Below are positions 25,839 through 34,600 of a DNA stretch of 64,000 nt, in pieces (position 1 is the stretch's first letter; the number at the start of each line of letters is the position of its first letter). The stretch is from Deltaproteobacteria bacterium. Its GTDB lineage: Bacteria > Desulfobacterota > BSN033 > WVXP01. The notes beneath the pieces are model-generated. The model saw only the letters and a list, made by a program, of their open reading frames with translations. It did no database searches and was not told the DNA's origin. The DNA lies in the NCBI GenBank assembly GCA_019308905.1, contig JAFDHF010000023.1, positions 1 through 64,000 on the forward strand. Reading direction: 5' to 3'. The position numbers and the translations under genes were made by a program.

Positions 25839-26719
25839 ACACCCCTATCCCCGGATGGGCCGAAGGGTTTGAGTCCTCTATGAACGGAGCGGCTTCAAAG
25901 GACAAGATCGATGTACTGAAACAGTGGTTGGGAGCCGTTGACAGGGCTCGGGGCAACCTCCAAAGCCGAACCATCTCCATCTGCAACCAGAAGGGAGGGG
26001 TCGGCAAGACGGTCACAGCCATAAATCTATCCGCCTTTCTTGCCGCATACGGGCACCGCACCCTACTGGTCGACCTCGATCCCCAGGGCCACAGCGGACT
26101 GGGGCTGGGGCTCGACACGGATGGTCTGGATCGTTCGGTTTACGACGTCCTCGTCGACGGGGGGTGCCCGGTGGAGGAAGCCATCGTCTCTCTAAGGCCC
26201 AATCTCGACATTCTTCCCTCCAACATCGATCTTTCCAGCGCGGAACTCGAGCTGGCGAGATTTGAAAAGAGGGAGCGCCGTCTGAAGAACCTGGTCGAGG
26301 GACTGGGGAGACGTTACGCCTACGTGGTGATCGACTGTCCTCCTTCCCTGGGCGTACTGACCCTCAACGCCCTGGTGGCGAGTCAGATCGTGATCATCCC
26401 CGTCACTCCTTCTTTCCTCTCGATCCACGGTCTCCTGAAGGTCACCGAGACCATCGACGTCTTGATCGACAGCCTCGGCCTGGAGCTCAGGGTATTCTTC
26501 CTGATCACATTCTTCGAGAAACAACTCCGTGAGGCCCATCTGCAGAGGGCAAGGCTTGAGAGGCTGTTCGGCAAGGATCTTCTCAAGACCGTGGTACGCA
26601 AGAACACTCGCCTGAACGAAGCGACACGGATGGGACGGTCCATCTACGAGTACGATCGCCACGCCCCTGGATGCCGGGACTACTTCAACCTGGCCAAGGA
26701 GATCATGGCAATTGGATAG
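25835..26719 (+). CDS. ParA/MinD-family ATPase inside the secretion operon
   Basis: A 294-residue P-loop ATPase of the Soj/ParA type. GTG 25835 overlaps the gspD stop (GTGA), so it is translationally coupled. The deviant Walker A is ISICNQKGGVGKTVTAINLS, with the signature lysine. LLVDLDPQGHSGLGLGLD and YAYVVIDCPPSLGVLTLNAL are the A' and Walker B motifs. No ParB gene or parS-like repeat is seen nearby. An ATPase of this class placed between secretin and GspE most likely positions the secretion machine, as TadZ, FlhG or PomZ-like proteins do for other machines. That role is inference from position. Start 25760 would overlap gspD deeply and is rejected. Confidence 0.85.
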   Translation: MNTPIPGWAEGFESSMNGAASKDKIDVLKQWLGAVDRARGNLQSRTISICNQKGGVGKTVTAINLSAFLAAYGHRTLLVDLDPQGHSGLGLGLDTDGLDRSVYDVLVDGGCPVEEAIVSLRPNLDILPSNIDLSSAELELARFEKRERRLKNLVEGLGRRYAYVVIDCPPSLGVLTLNALVASQIVIIPVTPSFLSIHGLLKVTETIDVLIDSLGLELRVFFLITFFEKQLREAHLQRARLERLFGKDLLKTVVRKNTRLNEATRMGRSIYEYDRHAPGCRDYFNLAKEIMAIG

Positions 26720-28685
26720 GGAAGCCGATACGGGCAACAGGGCCGAAAGAATCCGAAGGGTTCTCGATCGTCTCCTGAAGACCGAGATAGAGATGCCCGA
26801 GGGCCGATCTCCAGGCGAGCCCTCCGAGGTGCCTCCTGCCGACATTCCTCCATCGCAAGGCTCTCCAGGGGAGCAAATTCCACCAGGTTATCAGGAGAAA
26901 GCCGGTGAATCTCCGCCTCCACTTGTGGAGGAACAGCCGGACAAGGAGCCCTATGATTTCAACAAGGTGATCCTGAAACACCAGCTCCTTGGAGAGATTC
27001 TCCTCAGGCATTCCGCCATCACTCAGGAGCAGCTCGACGAGGCTTTAGAGATCCAGAGGGAAAAGCCCTCCTCCCTGGGAGAGATCCTTTTGCGCCTGGG
27101 TTACATAAACGAAAGGGATCTCCTCAAGGCTCTCGGCAGGCAGTTCGGTATCCCCTTCTTCCCCCATCTGAAGGATGTGGACATCGATGGGGAGTTGACT
27201 TCGAAAATCCCCATTCATTTCGCCAAGAAGTACGAGATCCTGCCCATCAAGAGGAACGGCGAGTCTGTGGAGGTGGCCCTCACCGACCCTCTCAACGTTT
27301 TTCCCCTCGACGATATCCGCCTCCTCCTGGGCTGCAACGTGGTCCCCGTCCTGGCCACTTCGGCCACCATCATCGATGCTATAAACCGGATCTACGAGAG
27401 GGATTCGGACACGGCCCAGCAGATCATCGAGGACATCGATGAGGAACTCAGCCTGGATTCCCTTTCCCAGGAGCTGGAGGAGCCCACCGATCTCCTGGAT
27501 GCCTCGGATGAGGCCCCTATCATCCGGCTGGTCAACTCCATGCTCTACCAGGCAGTCAACCAGAAGGCCAGCGACATCCACGTGGAACCTTTTGAAAGGG
27601 ATCTCATAGTTAGATACCGGATCGACGGTATCCTTTACAACGTCTTGAACCTGCCCAAACGGATTCAGCCCACAATCATCTCCCGAATCAAGGTGATGGC
27701 CGGTCTCAACATAGCCGAGAAACGGCTTCCCCAGGACGGCAGAATCCGCATCAAGATCGCAGGCAGGGATGTGGACATTCGGGTTTCCGTGGTACCCGCT
27801 TCCCACGGAGAGCGGATCGTAATGCGGCTCCTGGACAAAACCAGCACCCTCCTCAAGCTCGAAGATATCGGTTTCTCAGGGGGCAACCTCGAGGTCTTCA
27901 GCCGACTGATCCACAGCCCCCACGGCATAATTCTCCTTACAGGACCCACGGGAAGCGGAAAGACGACCACCCTTTACGCGGCCCTCACCCGGATCAACTC
28001 GCCGGACAAGAACATCATCACCGTGGAAGATCCTATCGAGTACCAGATCAAGGGGATCGGCCAGATTCAGGTCAACCCCAAGATCAACCTGACCTTTGCA
28101 AACGGCCTCCGATCCATCGTGCGCCAGGATCCGGACGTGATCATGGTCGGGGAGATTCGCGACCTGGAGACCGCGGAGATCGCCATTCAGGCCTCCCTGA
28201 CCGGGCACCTGGTCTTCAGCACGCTGCATACCAATGATTCTTCCGGAGCAATCACCCGTCTCGTGGACATGGGGATCGAGCCCTTCCTGGTCTCTTCCTC
28301 ACTCCTTGCCATCATGGCCCAGAGACTCGTGCGAACCCTCTGCCGGAACTGCTGCGAACCGTACGACCCCTCTAATGAAGAACTGAGAGGATTGGGTATC
28401 AGAAAGGAGGAACTGGGGGGGAAGAGACTCTACAGGGCGGTGGGATGTTCCCGGTGTATGGACACGGGATACTCGGGAAGGACGGGCATATTCGAACTGC
28501 TGTTGGTCAGCGACGAGATCCGCTCTCTTATCATGAGGCGGAGCGACTCCGGTACAATCAAGAAGGCCGCCATGAAGCGGGGCATGCTCACCCTCCGCCA
28601 GGACGGCCTCCAGAAGGTGCTCGAGGGGATTACCACAACCGAAGAGATGGTGAGGGTGACCCAGGAGGATATCCTGTCAGATTAG
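26712..28685 (+). CDS. gspE: Type II secretion ATPase GspE
   Basis: Cytoplasmic hexameric ATPase that drives pseudopilus assembly; 657 residues. A proline/glutamate-rich N-terminal extension is followed by an N1E-like domain (LGEILLRLGYINERDLLKAL). The catalytic half has ASDIHVEPFERDLIVRYRID, Walker A LTGPTGSGKTTTLYAAL, the Asp box NIITVEDPIEYQIKGIGQIQ, Walker B DPDVIMVGEIRD and the His box GHLVFSTLHTND. The CRNC and CSRC pairs form the zinc-binding insert typical of GspE. Start TTG 26712 overlaps the ParA stop. Confidence 0.95.
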   Translation: MDREADTGNRAERIRRVLDRLLKTEIEMPEGRSPGEPSEVPPADIPPSQGSPGEQIPPGYQEKAGESPPPLVEEQPDKEPYDFNKVILKHQLLGEILLRHSAITQEQLDEALEIQREKPSSLGEILLRLGYINERDLLKALGRQFGIPFFPHLKDVDIDGELTSKIPIHFAKKYEILPIKRNGESVEVALTDPLNVFPLDDIRLLLGCNVVPVLATSATIIDAINRIYERDSDTAQQIIEDIDEELSLDSLSQELEEPTDLLDASDEAPIIRLVNSMLYQAVNQKASDIHVEPFERDLIVRYRIDGILYNVLNLPKRIQPTIISRIKVMAGLNIAEKRLPQDGRIRIKIAGRDVDIRVSVVPASHGERIVMRLLDKTSTLLKLEDIGFSGGNLEVFSRLIHSPHGIILLTGPTGSGKTTTLYAALTRINSPDKNIITVEDPIEYQIKGIGQIQVNPKINLTFANGLRSIVRQDPDVIMVGEIRDLETAEIAIQASLTGHLVFSTLHTNDSSGAITRLVDMGIEPFLVSSSLLAIMAQRLVRTLCRNCCEPYDPSNEELRGLGIRKEELGGKRLYRAVGCSRCMDTGYSGRTGIFELLLVSDEIRSLIMRRSDSGTIKKAAMKRGMLTLRQDGLQKVLEGITTTEEMVRVTQEDILSD

Positions 28686-28695
28686 GAGGCGGGCA

Positions 28696-29925
28696 TTGCC
28701 TGTTTTCGAGTACCATGGAATCGACACGAGGGGTAAGAACGTCCGGGGCATAATCGACGCGGACACACCGAGACTTGCCCGGGCCAAGCTGAAAAAATCC
28801 GGCGTCTTCCCCACCGAGATCCAGGAAACCATGGCCGAGAGACGGGGCGGCCGCCGGGATCTCTCGGTGGCCCATCTGTTGAGAAAAGTCCGCATCCAAG
28901 ACGTGGCCGTCATGACCCGGCAGCTGGCCACCCTGACCGGTGCGGGCCTCGCCTTGGTCCCATCCCTCAACTCCCTGGTCCACCAGATCGAAAACCCGAA
29001 TCTGAAAAAGGTAGTCAGTCAGGTTCGGGAGCGGGTAAAGGAGGGCAGTTCCCTGAGCGATGCACTCCGGGAGTTTCCACGGGTCTTCTCAAACCTCTAT
29101 GTAAACATGGTGGCGGCCGGAGAGTCGAGCGGAGCCTTGGATATCGTGCTTTTCAGGTTGGCCGATTTCACGGAAAACCAGGTCAAGTTGAGAAATCGGG
29201 TGTTATCTGCCCTGATCTATCCCATTCTCATGGTCTTCCTAGCCTCGGGCGCGGTCACCTTTTTGATGGTGAAGGTGGTTCCCAAGATCCTTGAGCTCTT
29301 CGAGGACTGGGGGCAGGCCCTCCCGCTGCCCACCGTCATGCTCCTCGATATCACGAACTTCCTCAAGAGCTACGGCTGGGCGGTGGCGCTCGGCCTGGCC
29401 GGGGCTCTGCTCGCCGGGGGATTCTATTTCAGGACCGAAGGCGGACGCCTGCTCTTCGACCGCCTCGTTCTCCGGGTCCCGATCTTTGGCCGCCTCACCC
29501 GGATCATCGCAACCACCCGTTTCAGCCGAACCCTGGGGACTCTTCTCGCAAGCGGGATCCCCCTGGTCAATGCAATGAAGATCGTCAAGAACATAGTCAA
29601 GAACAGGGTCATCGCCGAGGCGATTGAGAACAGTCAGGAGAGCATCGTGGAAGGCCAGAGCATAGCAGGGCCCCTTGCGCGGAGCGGAGTCTTCCCTCCC
29701 ATGGTGACGGATATGATAGCCATCGGCGAGGACTCGGGACAGTTGGAGCACATGCTGCTGAAGGTCTCCGAGGCTTATGACAATCAGGTGGAGACCACCG
29801 TATCGGGTCTTACCTCGATCTTGGAGCCTTTGCTCATCGTGGTAATGGGAGGGATCGTCCTGTTCATCGTACTGGCTGTACTCTTGCCGATTTTCGAAAT
29901 GAACCAGATAGTGGTCGGCCAGTGA
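28696..29925 (+). CDS. gspF: Type II secretion platform protein GspF
   Basis: Inner-membrane platform protein of 409 residues that contacts GspE and the pseudopilins. Start TTG 28696 lies behind TTAGGAGGCGGG. The N-terminus [19 protein letters not shown] is diagnostic. Two GspF repeats are present, each with a cytoplasmic helical bundle ([40 protein letters not shown]). Three membrane helices are visible, including [18 protein letters not shown] and [20 protein letters not shown]. The last four bases overlap the alternative GspG start. Confidence 0.95.
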   Translation: MPVFEYHGIDTRGKNVRGIIDADTPRLARAKLKKSGVFPTEIQETMAERRGGRRDLSVAHLLRKVRIQDVAVMTRQLATLTGAGLALVPSLNSLVHQIENPNLKKVVSQVRERVKEGSSLSDALREFPRVFSNLYVNMVAAGESSGALDIVLFRLADFTENQVKLRNRVLSALIYPILMVFLASGAVTFLMVKVVPKILELFEDWGQALPLPTVMLLDITNFLKSYGWAVALGLAGALLAGGFYFRTEGGRLLFDRLVLRVPIFGRLTRIIATTRFSRTLGTLLASGIPLVNAMKIVKNIVKNRVIAEAIENSQESIVEGQSIAGPLARSGVFPPMVTDMIAIGEDSGQLEHMLLKVSEAYDNQVETTVSGLTSILEPLLIVVMGGIVLFIVLAVLLPIFEMNQIVVGQ

Positions 29926-29954
29926 GGCAGACCACCGGAGGCGAGGTGAAGGGA

Positions 29955-30395
29955 ATGAGAATCAAAGGGCTTTGGATTCAGCGTGGCTTCACTCTGATCG
30001 AAATCATGGTGGTGGTGGTGATCCTGGGCATTCTGGCGGCCATCATCATCCCAAAGATATCGGGCCGGCCCGAACAGGCCAGAAGGACAAAGGCGATCAT
30101 GGATATCAAGAGCATCGAGACCGCCCTCGCCCTTTTCCAGATGGACAATGGATTCTATCCCTCAACGGAACAGGGACTCGAGGCCCTGGTGGAGAAGCCC
30201 ACAACCGGAAGGATCCCGAACAATTACAAGGAGGGTGGATACCTGAAAAGGGTTCCCCTCGATCCTTGGAAAAACCCCTATGTGTACATCTGTCCCGGCG
30301 TCCACGGTGAATACGACCTGAGCTCGTACGGGAACGACGGAGAGGAAGGGGGAGAGGGCAAGTACGCGGACATCAACAACTGGGAACTCGACTGA
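29955..30395 (+). CDS. gspG: Major type II pseudopilin GspG
   Basis: Major subunit of the secretion pseudopilus. ATG 29955 is preceded by GGAGGCGAGGTGAAGGG; a GTG at 29922 overlapping the gspF stop is an alternative. Prepilin peptidase would cut at [20 protein letters not shown], leaving the conserved Glu5. After the helix come [20 protein letters not shown] and [16 protein letters not shown], hallmarks of GspG including the calcium-site region near [15 protein letters not shown]. About 146 residues is normal. Confidence 0.95.
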   Translation: MRIKGLWIQRGFTLIEIMVVVVILGILAAIIIPKISGRPEQARRTKAIMDIKSIETALALFQMDNGFYPSTEQGLEALVEKPTTGRIPNNYKEGGYLKRVPLDPWKNPYVYICPGVHGEYDLSSYGNDGEEGGEGKYADINNWELD

Positions 30396-30467
30396 TCTGG
30401 GCGGCACACCAGTGCCTTGAGGGCCGTCGTTCAGGGGTCGAGGGGATTGACGGGGTGACACGGAGTC

Positions 30468-30998
30468 ATGGACAGGGGGGAAAGAAAGAAGAAGAGCCTT
30501 TCCCGCAGGGGCTTTACCCTGGTCGAACTCACCATGGTCATCCTGATCATGGGAATACTCCTCGCCTTCTCGGTTCCCCAGCTGGGACACCTCACGGAGT
30601 ACAATCTCAATGTGGGCTGCCGTCGGCTGTCAGGAACGGTCAGGTACCTGTTCAACCGGGCAACGGTGACAGGGAGGATCTACCGCCTCAACTACGACCT
30701 CAAGGCCGACCAGTACTGGGTCACCTACCGGGACGAAAACCTGGAGTTTGTCATTGACAAGTCGGTCCTCGCACGGAGGGTGAAGCTTCCGAGGGGTGTT
30801 TCATTCGAGGACATCCTCATCGTGGGCAGGGGGACCTACAGGGAGGGAGAGGTTCGTACCCACTTCTTCCCCAAGGGCTGGGTGGAGGAGACCCTCGTGC
30901 ATCTGCAAGACTCGCGAGGTCACAAGGCTTCGATCCGTATCTTTCCTCTTTCGGCGAGGGTGAAAATCTATGACAGGTATGTGGAGCCGAGCACCTAA
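30468..30998 (+). CDS. gspH: Minor pseudopilin GspH
   Basis: Minor pilin-like subunit of 176 residues. The prepilin cleavage region is RRG/FTLVELTMVILIMGILLA, with Glu5. The soluble part contains LNVGCRRLSGTVRYLFNRAT and YWVTYRDENLEFVIDKSV, a beta-rich C-terminal domain with the layout of GspH. It overlaps gspI by 29 bases, indicating tight coupling. The assignment to H (as opposed to another minor pilin) follows its position between gspG and gspI. Confidence 0.8.
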   Translation: MDRGERKKKSLSRRGFTLVELTMVILIMGILLAFSVPQLGHLTEYNLNVGCRRLSGTVRYLFNRATVTGRIYRLNYDLKADQYWVTYRDENLEFVIDKSVLARRVKLPRGVSFEDILIVGRGTYREGEVRTHFFPKGWVEETLVHLQDSRGHKASIRIFPLSARVKIYDRYVEPST

Positions 30999-31422
30999 CA
31001 GAGAGTGGAACCACCGAGGGTTGACCCTTCTGGAAGTCCTCGTCTCCCTGGTAATCGTCTCCATCGCCCTCGTGGCCCTCGTGGAGTTGGAGAATCGCGA
31101 CATCCGCGCCATCAACATTTCCCAGAGGACGACCACTGCTGCCATGCTTGCCCGGAATATGATGGCCCAGATCGAGATTGCCGGGTTCCCGGAGGATCTG
31201 GGCGAAGAGGAAGGTGAATTCCGCGAAGGAGAGAAGGACGAGGAACTGAAGGCGAGTTACACGGGTTTTCGCTGGAAAAGGTCCATCGAGGCGGTCCGGC
31301 TCGCCGGAATCGCCTTTAACAACGCCAGAAAGGTGAAAGTCACCATTCTCTGGGAGGAGGGGGGAAGGGAGAGACGTCTCGATGTTGTCACCTATCTTGC
31401 CCGGCGGGGAAAAGGACCATGA
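30970..31422 (+). CDS. gspI: Minor pseudopilin GspI
   Basis: A 150-residue minor pseudopilin. The cleavage site and helix are HRG/LTLLEVLVSLVIVSIALV, with Glu5. AMLARNMMAQIEIAGFPED is the AxxLAxxM-type stretch conserved in GspI. The C-terminal beta region includes KVKVTILWEEGGRERRLDVV. GspI, GspJ and GspK together form the pseudopilus tip in characterised systems. The start lies within the end of gspH, and the stop overlaps the gspJ start. Confidence 0.85.
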   Translation: MTGMWSRAPNREWNHRGLTLLEVLVSLVIVSIALVALVELENRDIRAINISQRTTTAAMLARNMMAQIEIAGFPEDLGEEEGEFREGEKDEELKASYTGFRWKRSIEAVRLAGIAFNNARKVKVTILWEEGGRERRLDVVTYLARRGKGP

Positions 31423-32069
31423 AAGGAGAAGAGGGTTTCACTCTCGTTGAAATGGTGGTAGCCATGGTCATCCTGGCTGTCCTTCTCGTCACCGCCTACG
31501 GGGTCTTTTCTTCGAGTTATTCGGCGCTCCACCGGGTCAACCCTGCCAGGGACATCTATCACACCGCCCGGGTGGTTCTCGACCGCATGACCGAAGAGAT
31601 ACAGTCGGCCTACTATGGGACCGGCCTCGGCTATACGGGGCTCGTGGGCAAGGACTACGAGGAGGACGGAGCACCCATGGATTCCCTGACCTTTTCGACC
31701 ATGGCCAACTTCGACTGGATCAAGGGGGTCGAGGGAGTTAGGGAGTCTGATTTTCTGAAGATCTCCTATAGACTCGTCAAAGGGGAAGAGGAGGAGGGGA
31801 AGGTTCTGATCCGGCGTCAGGATCCGGCCTTCGGCCCCTTGGAAGATGACCCCGAAGAATTCGGCTCAGGGGCAAGAGGGACCTTCCACCTGGCAGACGG
31901 GGTCTGGGGAATGGACCTCAGATACTTTGATGGAAAGGACTGGGTGGAAGAGTGGAACAGCACCGAAGAGGAGAGACTCCCCCGGGCCGTGGAGATAAGG
32001 CTCATCCTCGAAACCGATGATGGAACCCCTCATCCCTTCTACGCGATAGTCCCCATCGAGGCATCATGA
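31419..32069 (+). CDS. gspJ: Minor pseudopilin GspJ
   Basis: A 216-residue tip pseudopilin. It starts MKGEEGFTLVEMVVAMVILA, so the leader peptide is very short, with Glu5 retained. VLDRMTEEIQSAYYGTGLG and the later GVWGMDLRYFDGKDWVEEWN followed by LPRAVEIRLILE are conserved GspJ features. The first four bases overlap gspI and the last four overlap gspK, consistent with coupled translation of the tip subunits. Confidence 0.85.
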   Translation: MKGEEGFTLVEMVVAMVILAVLLVTAYGVFSSSYSALHRVNPARDIYHTARVVLDRMTEEIQSAYYGTGLGYTGLVGKDYEEDGAPMDSLTFSTMANFDWIKGVEGVRESDFLKISYRLVKGEEEEGKVLIRRQDPAFGPLEDDPEEFGSGARGTFHLADGVWGMDLRYFDGKDWVEEWNSTEEERLPRAVEIRLILETDDGTPHPFYAIVPIEAS

Positions 32070-33235
32070 CCATGGGCCTACAGGAATGCAGGCAGGTTGC
32101 AGCAGATGGACGGATCCTGCGGCCGCTGGAGCACTTGGCCTTGGATCCACAACCGGGTGGGGGATGCGGTCGAGCCAGGGCGACGAAACCTGCGGCCGGA
32201 ATTCCGGGCGACCTGCATTTGTCACAACGGGGAGTCGCTCTGGTGATCACCCTGGTCATCGTCACGATCCTGGTAACCCTCCTGGTGGAACTCACCTACT
32301 CCACCCAGGTGAATCTCCGGATTGCCTCCACTTACAGGGACGGCATGAAGGCTTACTATATCGCCAAATCCGGGGTGGAGCTTGCCATGGCCGTGCTCCA
32401 AAGGGACTATGAAGAGGATCGCCGGGACGTGAGCGAGGGAAAGGAGGCGGTGCAGCAGGACAACCTCGGCGAGCTATGGGCCAACCTCGGCGAAGCCGTG
32501 GCTGCAGCCGAAGTGATGGAACCTGACCTTTTCGGTGGCGGCCGGCTCTTGCTCAAGGTCGTCGACGAGGACAGAAAAATCAATGCAAACCTGGCCGACC
32601 AGGATCCCACCTCCTCCATCCTGGACCGGCTCTTTGCCCAAGGGGGAATAGGCACGGATTTCAAGAGCGCGATTGCAGACTGGATCGACGAGGATGAAGA
32701 GGTAACCGATCCCGGAGGAGGGGAAACGCGGTACTACGAAGGTCTCGAACCATCTTACCCCTGTAAGAACGGGGAGATGGACACCATATCAGAGCTGCGG
32801 ATGATCAGAGGAGGCGTCGAAGCCCTGGACAAGACCTTTGATGCTTTTCAAGGTGAAACAGAGGCAGGGGGGTCGAGAAAATGGACAGTAGAAGAGTTGC
32901 TCTCTGCAGTTCCCGGCCGGGGAGCCAAGATCAATATCAACACGGCTCCCGGCCCGGTCATCATGGCCCTTCACGAAGACATCGACAGCCTCCAGGTGGA
33001 AGAGACCCTGCAGGACAGGGCCCGAGACCCCTTCCCCAGGGTCGAGGCGTTTCGCGACTATTTCAGCAACAATTTCGGTATCTCCAACCTGCCACCTAAC
33101 CTGGCGGTAGAAAGTCACTATTTCACGATCGAATCGATCGGAATCGTGGGAGAGGTGGAGAAGAAACTCAGAGTCACGGTCTACAGAGACCCGAACAAGG
33201 GGACTCTCGAGACTCTCATATGGCGAGTCGAATGA
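32066..33235 (+). CDS. gspK: Type II secretion tip pseudopilin GspK
   Basis: Tip subunit of 389 residues. The pilin-like helix QRG/VALVITLVIVTILVTLLV lacks Glu5, as is normal for GspK. ANLADQDPTSSILDRLF, AIADWIDEDEE and KININTAPGPVIMALHED are the conserved GspK core and its helix-hairpin-helix-like region. The N-terminus before the cleavage site is unusually long: about 55 residues from the ATG that overlaps gspJ, rich in Gly, Arg and Pro and without family resemblance. A TTG at codon 53 would give a normal short leader but has no clear ribosome site. Confidence 0.85.
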   Translation: MTMGLQECRQVAADGRILRPLEHLALDPQPGGGCGRARATKPAAGIPGDLHLSQRGVALVITLVIVTILVTLLVELTYSTQVNLRIASTYRDGMKAYYIAKSGVELAMAVLQRDYEEDRRDVSEGKEAVQQDNLGELWANLGEAVAAAEVMEPDLFGGGRLLLKVVDEDRKINANLADQDPTSSILDRLFAQGGIGTDFKSAIADWIDEDEEVTDPGGGETRYYEGLEPSYPCKNGEMDTISELRMIRGGVEALDKTFDAFQGETEAGGSRKWTVEELLSAVPGRGAKININTAPGPVIMALHEDIDSLQVEETLQDRARDPFPRVEAFRDYFSNNFGISNLPPNLAVESHYFTIESIGIVGEVEKKLRVTVYRDPNKGTLETLIWRVE

Positions 33236-33825
33236 GGGCAAATCCTGAAAGCCTGGAAGAAAAAATCAGAGCCGTCCTCGCGGCCAGGGAGAGAAAACGG
33301 ATCTCCAAGAACCGGCTCATCCCTGCAGCTGTCCTGCTTCCCCTTTTCAAGAAGGCCGGGGAGCCATATGTCCTCCTGACCAAACGAACCGAAAAGGTGA
33401 AAGCCCACAAGGGAGAGATCTCCTTCCCCGGCGGGGTCTACGACCGGGCAGACCGATCCCTGGAGGAGACCGCTCTCAGGGAGAGCTTCGAAGAGATCGG
33501 GCTCAAAAGGAGCGATGTGGAGATTCTCGGTTGCCTCGACGACGTGGAGACAATGACACGGTATCTCATCCGCCCCTACGTGGGGATCTTTCCCTACCCG
33601 TACACCTTCGTGGTAAACGGGGAAGAAATCGAGGAGATGATCGAGGTCCCCCTCCGATCGATTCTCCGGAAAGGGGCTTTCGAGACCAGATCCCTCCGAT
33701 CCGGGACGGGTCGGCAGACGATTTATTCGTACCGCTTCGGCAGGCATCTGATCTGGGGAGCAACGGCGAGGATCCTCAAACAGTTGGTGGATCTGATCCG
33801 TGACTCTTCAGGGGGAAGAGAATGA
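33232..33825 (+). CDS. Nudix hydrolase, CoA pyrophosphatase type (NudL-like)
   Basis: About 197 residues. The Nudix box is intact (LEETALRESFEEIGL). It is preceded by the CoA-family motif LLTKRTEKVKAHKGEISFPG, which in characterised enzymes marks hydrolysis of coenzyme A and acyl-CoA to 4'-phosphopantetheine and adenosine diphosphate. ATG 33232 overlaps the gspK stop (ATGA); ATG 33220 is an alternative. It appears to be the penultimate gene of the secretion operon by position, without an obvious functional link. The final tail overlaps the start of the next gene. Confidence 0.85.
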   Translation: MRANPESLEEKIRAVLAARERKRISKNRLIPAAVLLPLFKKAGEPYVLLTKRTEKVKAHKGEISFPGGVYDRADRSLEETALRESFEEIGLKRSDVEILGCLDDVETMTRYLIRPYVGIFPYPYTFVVNGEEIEEMIEVPLRSILRKGAFETRSLRSGTGRQTIYSYRFGRHLIWGATARILKQLVDLIRDSSGGRE

Positions 33826-34526
33826 ATACCACAAGAGACAGGCTCATCGCCTTGGGGCTGGTTGCCCTCGTCCTTTCTATCTTGCCGGCCTTTCCGGCGG
33901 GAGGCGGAACCTTCATCGATCAGGATACCATCGATATCTGGGGGAGGAAGCAGGGGCTTGTTCTATACTATTCCAAGGGAAGACTCCGGATCGATCAGAA
34001 AGACGGAAGGCTCAGTACCATCATGAATTTTGCCGAGAATCGGATCGTGGTTCTCGATCATCTCTCGAAATCCTATGTGGAGTATCCGTTATCGAGATGG
34101 AAAAGACGGGTTTCTCAGAGAATGAAAGGGACTGGATCCTACCAGAGGCGAGAAGTCCGAGTCGAACCCACAGGGCAGGAGAAGGTCATCAACGGGTTCA
34201 GAACCCGCAGGATCAGAGTCATGATCGGGGGCGTCCTCTTCCAGGAGAGCTGGGTGACGCGGGATGTAGAACTGGGGGATATGTTGAGAGCCATCAGAAA
34301 GGGGGCAGGCACACCGAGCGGCCTCTCAAAAGCCCAGATGGAAGAGAAGGAGGAGATCTACGAGAAGGTCAGTCAATGGGGCTTCCCTATCCTTACCGTT
34401 GAGTACCGCATTCTATCGGGAAAGACCCTAACAGAGACGACGGAGGTCAATGCCATAGCGACACGGAAACTGGGCAACCGTCTCTTCACTCCTCCCAAGG
34501 GTTACACCAGGAGGAGCTCACGGTAA
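33822..34526 (+). CDS. Exported DUF4412-like protein
   Basis: A 234-residue secreted protein with signal peptide LIALGLVALVLSILPAFPAG. The soluble part, QGLVLYYSKGRLRIDQKDGR followed by IVVLDHLSKSYVEYPL and TGQEKVINGFRTRRIRVMIG, has the beta-strand order I associate with DUF4412 envelope proteins related to LolA/LolB folds. The ATG overlaps the Nudix stop. Function is unknown. It is the last gene before a convergent pair. Confidence 0.6.
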   Translation: MNTTRDRLIALGLVALVLSILPAFPAGGGTFIDQDTIDIWGRKQGLVLYYSKGRLRIDQKDGRLSTIMNFAENRIVVLDHLSKSYVEYPLSRWKRRVSQRMKGTGSYQRREVRVEPTGQEKVINGFRTRRIRVMIGGVLFQESWVTRDVELGDMLRAIRKGAGTPSGLSKAQMEEKEEIYEKVSQWGFPILTVEYRILSGKTLTETTEVNAIATRKLGNRLFTPPKGYTRRSSR

Positions 34527-34540
34527 CAGAAGCTCTGTCT

Positions 34541-34561
34541 CAGCCGGCCGTGGCTGCTTTG
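34541..34561 (+). terminator. Possible weak terminator between convergent genes
   Basis: CAGCC-GGCCGT-GGCTG forms a 5-bp stem followed by CTTTGT. It lies 15 bases after the DUF4412-like stop. The stem is short and the T-run poor. Confidence 0.25.
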
Positions 34562-34600
34562 TACAAGGGGAAATCTTCACGGAGGTCCCGGCTCGGCCGG

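Noticed and set aside
32112-32210. Cluster of restriction sites in gspK as a cloning artefact
   Set aside because: The surrounding frame is continuous with gspJ and gspK, and such sites are expected by chance in GC-rich DNA. Kept only as a weak observation.
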